NCBI GenBank assembly: GCA_019683695.1
Contig: JADGHX010000003.1
Span: forward strand, 1-64,000
DNA length: 64,000 nt
Origin: Steroidobacteraceae bacterium
Lineage (GTDB): Bacteria > Pseudomonadota > Gammaproteobacteria > Steroidobacterales > Steroidobacteraceae
Direction: 5' to 3'
A program made the position numbers and the translations under genes. A model generated the notes under the pieces. That model made no database searches. It was not told the origin of the DNA and saw only the letters and a list, made by a program, of their open reading frames with translations. Below are positions 60,949-64,000 of the stretch, piece by piece. Within the stretch, counting starts at the first letter, position 1, and each line of letters begins with the position of its first letter.

Positions 60949-61978
60949 ATGGAGCGTGATATGCGTCGGGTGAAGACGGGCGTATCGGGGCTGGATGACG
61001 TTCTGGGAGGGGGGCTGATTCCGGAGCGCCTGTATCTCGTCGATGGCAACCCCGGGGCCGGCAAGACCACCTTCGCGCTTCAGTATCTGATTGGAAGGCG
61101 CCCGCAACGGGGAGAAATGCCTTTACGTGACACTCTCGGAAACCCGGGAGGAGCTCGAGGCCGGCGCCGCTTCGCATGGCTGGTCGCTCGAAGGGAAGCG
61201 GCACAAGCTTTTTGTCTCCACCGGCTATGAATCGCTCTACGTGCTGGGCGACAACGCGCGACTCGTGCAATGCGTGTCGAACGTGCTGACGAACGCGGCC
61301 AAGTACACGGATGACGGTGGCGAGATACGCGTGGAACTGCGGAGGGAACCGCCGCACGCGGTGATCTCGGTGACCGACAACGGCGTCGGGATTCCGAAGG
61401 ACATGATTCCGCATCTGTTCGAGCTGTTCGTGCAAAGCGACCATTCGCTGGAGCGCTCGCAGGGCGGGCTGGGCATCGGACTCTCGGTCGTGCAGCGCCT
61501 TGTCGAGATGCACGGGGGCACCGTGACGGCGCACAGCGAAGGCCCGGGCACCGGCGCGACCTTCGAGATCCGCCTGCCCCTCACGCAGGCGCCACAGAAG
61601 ACCGTCCCGAAGCCGGAAGTCAGCGCTTGCGCCTGCCGGCGCATTCTCATCGTGGACGACAATGAGGATGCGGCGAACTCACTCGCGTCGGTTCTGCAGC
61701 TCGAGGGGCATACGGTGCGGCCGGTGTACGCACCGGAGGAGGCTCTCGAGGAGATCGGCGCCTTCGACCCCGACGTCATCCTGCTCGACATCGGTTTGCC
61801 GCGCATGGATGGTTACGAGCTTGCGAAGCGCGTGCGCACCTCCGGCAGCCGCGCGCGCCTCGTAGCGTTGACCGGCTACGGCCAATTGCAGGACGTGCAG
61901 AAGGGTCGCGAAGCGGGCTTCCAGGCACATCTGGTCAAGCCGGTAGATCTCGAGGCGCTCACGCACGAGCTCGCCTGA
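60949..61978 (+). pseudogene. frameshifted chimera: KaiC-like ATPase N-terminus fused to histidine-kinase HATPase and receiver domains
   Basis: From the ATG at 60949 (GAGGGGG upstream) the frame encodes a KaiC-like start: [20 protein letters not shown] and the P-loop [17 protein letters not shown]. At about 61092 the sequence ATTGGAAGG has one extra G compared with what KaiC homologues require (ATTGAAGG); in the next frame the protein continues [20 protein letters not shown] and ASHGWSLEG. The KaiC part then stops abruptly and joins a kinase ATPase domain (LVQCVSNVLTNAAKYTDDGG, DNGVGIPKDMIPHLFELF, GGLGIGLSVVQRL) and a receiver (ILIVDDNEDAA, VILLDIGLPRMDGYEL). There is no HisKA. A deletion joining neighbouring kaiC and hybrid-kinase genes, plus a frameshift, explains it. 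Confidence 0.85.
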
Positions 61979-62085
61979 TCGGCGGCAGCCGTCGGCGCCC
62001 ACTCGTTCGAGTGAGCGGGTTTTGCGCTCGTTTCCGCGTACAGCAACAGCGTTGCTTGGCGCGCGAGCGCACGAGGAGATTTGTG

Positions 62086-63447
62086 TTGAGTCTGGAGGCC
62101 CTGAAGTCATCCGTATCCGGCCTTGTGATCGCCCGTGAGGAGGGCCCGTACGCCGCGGCCCGTGAGGCGCTCATCTGGAATGCGCGCAAGCCGCCCCGCT
62201 ACCCGCACGTCATCGTCGGGGCCACCTCCGCGGCGGACGTTCAGGCGGCGGTGCGCTACGCGCGCCAACACGGGCTCAAGGTGACGGCGCGCGGCGGCGG
62301 GCATCACTGGTCCGGCGTTGCGCTCCAGGACGGCGTCGTCATCGATCTGTCGGGGCTCGATGCGGTGACCATCGATCCGGCGGCTCGCATCGCAGATGTG
62401 GGGCCGGGCGTGAGCCATCGCGATCTGGCGCGGGCGCTTGCCGGTCATGGGCTCGCGTTTCCCGTGGGACATTGCGCCACCGTCCCGCTCAGCGGGTACC
62501 TGCTCGGCGGCGGGCTCGGGTGGAACTCGGGGGCGTGGGGCATTGCGTGCTTCAGTGTGGAAAGCGTCGACGTCGTCACCGCGGAAGGTGAGCTGCTCCG
62601 CGCAAGCGAAGCGCAAAACGCCGACATCTTCTGGGCCGCACGCGGTGCCGGGCCCGCCTTCTTCGGCGTGGTGACATCCTATCGATTGCGTCTGCACAGG
62701 CTGCCGCGAGCGATCACCACGAGCACGTGGACGTATCGTCTCGAAGACATCGGCACACTCGAACGCTGGATTTCTTCTTCGCAACCGGTGCTGCCGAGGA
62801 ACGTGGAATTCTCGCTGCTCATGTCATCGGCGCCCCCGACGCTCGCCCATCGCTGCGCGAAGGTCGTTACAGCGATGGTTACCGTATTCGCGGACTCGGT
62901 CGACGAGGCTCGCATCGTGCTCGGCTCAGTTGCCGCAAGTGCCCCGCCCGGCGCGCTGGACGCGAGCCTGAATGTGCCCACACCATTCGAAGCGCTGTTC
63001 GAAATGAACGGGGCTGCGTTTCCGCACAACCGGCGCTACGCGGCGGATACCTACTGGTCGACTGCAAACGCCGGCATATTCCTCGAGACCCTCGCGGCGC
63101 GCGTGAAGGATGCACCCTCGCCCGCCTCTATTGCGCTCGGTGTCCTCCTGCCGCCGCCCGAGCCGGGCGCACCAGGTCTGCCGGATGCGGCGTTCTCGAT
63201 GGTGGCGCCCGTGTTCGGGTGTTCCTACGCCGTCTGGGAGGATGCGGAAGACGATGAGTTGAACGTGAGCTGGCTGCGGGAAACCAGCGAACGCCTCGCG
63301 CCGATCACCCTGGGGCACTACATCGGTGAGGCGCATCTCGATGACGATGCCCACATCCCGCGATCGTTCTCCCCCGCGGCCTGGGCGCGCCTCGAGCGCG
63401 CCCGGGCGACATACGATCCGGAAGGGCTGTTCAGCAAAACGTTCTGA
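62086..63447 (+). CDS. FAD-linked oxidase, berberine-bridge-enzyme type
   Basis: GAGGAG lies 7 nt before the TTG at 62086 and 4 nt before a GTG at 62083; I chose the TTG, giving 453 residues. The FAD-binding PCMH domain contains KVTARGGGHHWSGVALQDG with the histidine used for covalent flavin attachment, and AFPVGHCATVPLSGYLLGGGLGW with the matching cysteine, so bicovalent FAD is expected. The BBE C-terminal motif appears as an ARATYDPEGLFSK ending. Relatives oxidise sugars, alkaloids or hydroxynicotine with O2. No export signal is evident. Confidence 0.88.
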   Translation: MSLEALKSSVSGLVIAREEGPYAAAREALIWNARKPPRYPHVIVGATSAADVQAAVRYARQHGLKVTARGGGHHWSGVALQDGVVIDLSGLDAVTIDPAARIADVGPGVSHRDLARALAGHGLAFPVGHCATVPLSGYLLGGGLGWNSGAWGIACFSVESVDVVTAEGELLRASEAQNADIFWAARGAGPAFFGVVTSYRLRLHRLPRAITTSTWTYRLEDIGTLERWISSSQPVLPRNVEFSLLMSSAPPTLAHRCAKVVTAMVTVFADSVDEARIVLGSVAASAPPGALDASLNVPTPFEALFEMNGAAFPHNRRYAADTYWSTANAGIFLETLAARVKDAPSPASIALGVLLPPPEPGAPGLPDAAFSMVAPVFGCSYAVWEDAEDDELNVSWLRETSERLAPITLGHYIGEAHLDDDAHIPRSFSPAAWARLERARATYDPEGLFSKTF

Positions 63448-63646
63448 ACAGCGCGGGAGAACGCGCCGGGCGGCGCTGCCTGCCCGGGGCCCACCCGCGA
63501 GCGTGAGCCAGTCCGCACGCATTTCCCGCGTATAGGGGTGTTCCGACGTGACTCGTGATGCGTTCGGGCCGGCGGCCCTCCCCCGGCCTGCCCCGGCGAT
63601 CCGGGTCGCCCGGCCCTGCAACTCTCACACAAAACAGGATGGGGAT

Positions 63647-64000
63647 ATGCGTGCAAGACTTGTTGGATTCGTCGCCGTGCTGGCGGTGGGCCTGGTCGCC
63701 TCCCAAAGCGCCAGCGCCGTCGTCATCGGCGACAAGGATTGGCGGCAGCTCACGGAAACGACCGGCTTCAGCTGGCTCAACGTGAACACCGCGTGCGGCA
63801 CGGGCCTGTGCTCCGGGAGCATCAGCTCGGTGTCCCTGGACGGCTGGTACTGGGCGGACGCCACCGACGTGGCGGCGCTGTTCGATGCGCTCATCAAGCC
63901 GGACAGCACGCAGTTTCCGACCTCGACCACCAGCTACTTCGCCGCCGGTGATGCGGACATCGCGAATGCGGTGAGAACGGTGTTCAATCCGACGCGCGTG
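63647..64000 (+). CDS. exported PEP-CTERM-type protein (partial, C-terminus outside window)
   Basis: The ORF track has only shadow frames here. From the ATG at 63647, after GGATGGGG, 118 codons run open to the window end. A signal peptide (MRARLVGFVAVLAVGLVASQSASA) is followed by VVIGDKDWRQLTETTGFSW, then ACGTGLCSGSISSVSLDGWYWA and DVAALFDALI. This DKDWRQ-T-TTGF-W pattern is one I associate with proteins that end in a PEP-CTERM sorting signal, but the end is not in the window. The function is unknown; surface or exopolysaccharide association is inferred. Confidence 0.75.
   Translation, partial: MRARLVGFVAVLAVGLVASQSASAVVIGDKDWRQLTETTGFSWLNVNTACGTGLCSGSISSVSLDGWYWADATDVAALFDALIKPDSTQFPTSTTSYFAAGDADIANAVRTVFNPTRV

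Noticed and set aside
1-64000. Prophage, integrative element, CRISPR array, tRNA or rRNA genes
   Set aside because: I saw no integrase, phage structural gene, transposase, regularly spaced repeats or recognisable RNA gene; the only repeats are the local ones listed.

Overview
The window is about 64 kb of very GC-rich, densely coding DNA from a heterotrophic proteobacterium. Fused cysNC, a DUF2058 protein, the paaABCDE epoxidase set with PaaX, and a PEP-CTERM-type exported protein point to a gammaproteobacterium of the Steroidobacterales, Nevskiales or Xanthomonadales kind. A betaproteobacterium is not excluded. I saw no rRNA, tRNA, CRISPR array, integrase or transposase gene. High GC opens long antisense ORFs, so most of the ORF track is shadow.

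Layout, left to right. (1) 1-1485, minus: the end of a surface-polysaccharide locus, with a partial O-antigen ligase-like protein and a methyltransferase. (2) 1850-14419, minus: eight genes in transcription order RND permease, PQQ/haem alcohol dehydrogenase, a two-piece dikinase resembling phenylphosphate synthase, a three-piece biotin-dependent carboxylase (BCCP, BC, CT) and a HAD phosphatase. The seven genes from the dehydrogenase onward are packed like one pathway: oxidise an alcohol, phosphorylate it or its enol, carboxylate it, dephosphorylate it. This is the best candidate for an undescribed system. (3) 14547-19569: an LhgO-like oxidase whose last 128 bp are tandemly duplicated in decayed form, then sulfate activation (cysD, cysNC, cysQ). 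(4) 20137-23954: YceI protein, alanine dehydrogenase with a divergent Lrp regulator, and an acyl desaturase. (5) 24076-30122: a small catabolic operon (alpha/beta hydrolase, DUF1932 dehydrogenase, amidohydrolase, quinone oxidoreductase) with a divergent AraC regulator and an MFS transporter. (6) 30516-34596: LysR regulator, FAD oxidoreductase and the two subunits of aconitase X. (7) 34673-44228: phenylacetate catabolism, paaABCDEG, a FadB-like fusion and paaZ, with paaX divergent; paaE lacks its FAD-binding half. (8) 44277-51957: fused 5-oxoprolinase/hydantoinase, SDR plus SnoaL-like pair, a phytoene-desaturase-like protein with a small coupled ORF, and MgtC. (9) 51954-57170: hybrid histidine kinase divergent from a DegP-type protease, folD and DUF2058. 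(10) 57257-64000: secreted esterase, secreted beta-propeller protein, a 0.94-kb non-coding stretch with four copies of a repeat in both orientations, an RRM protein, a decayed KaiC/histidine-kinase chimera, a bicovalent-flavin oxidase, and the start of a PEP-CTERM-type exported protein.

Functionally the window describes a cell that degrades aromatic and other oxygenated carbon compounds by CoA-ester, FAD and quinoprotein routes. Several places show recent local decay: a truncated paaE, a duplicated gene tail, and a frameshifted fusion.
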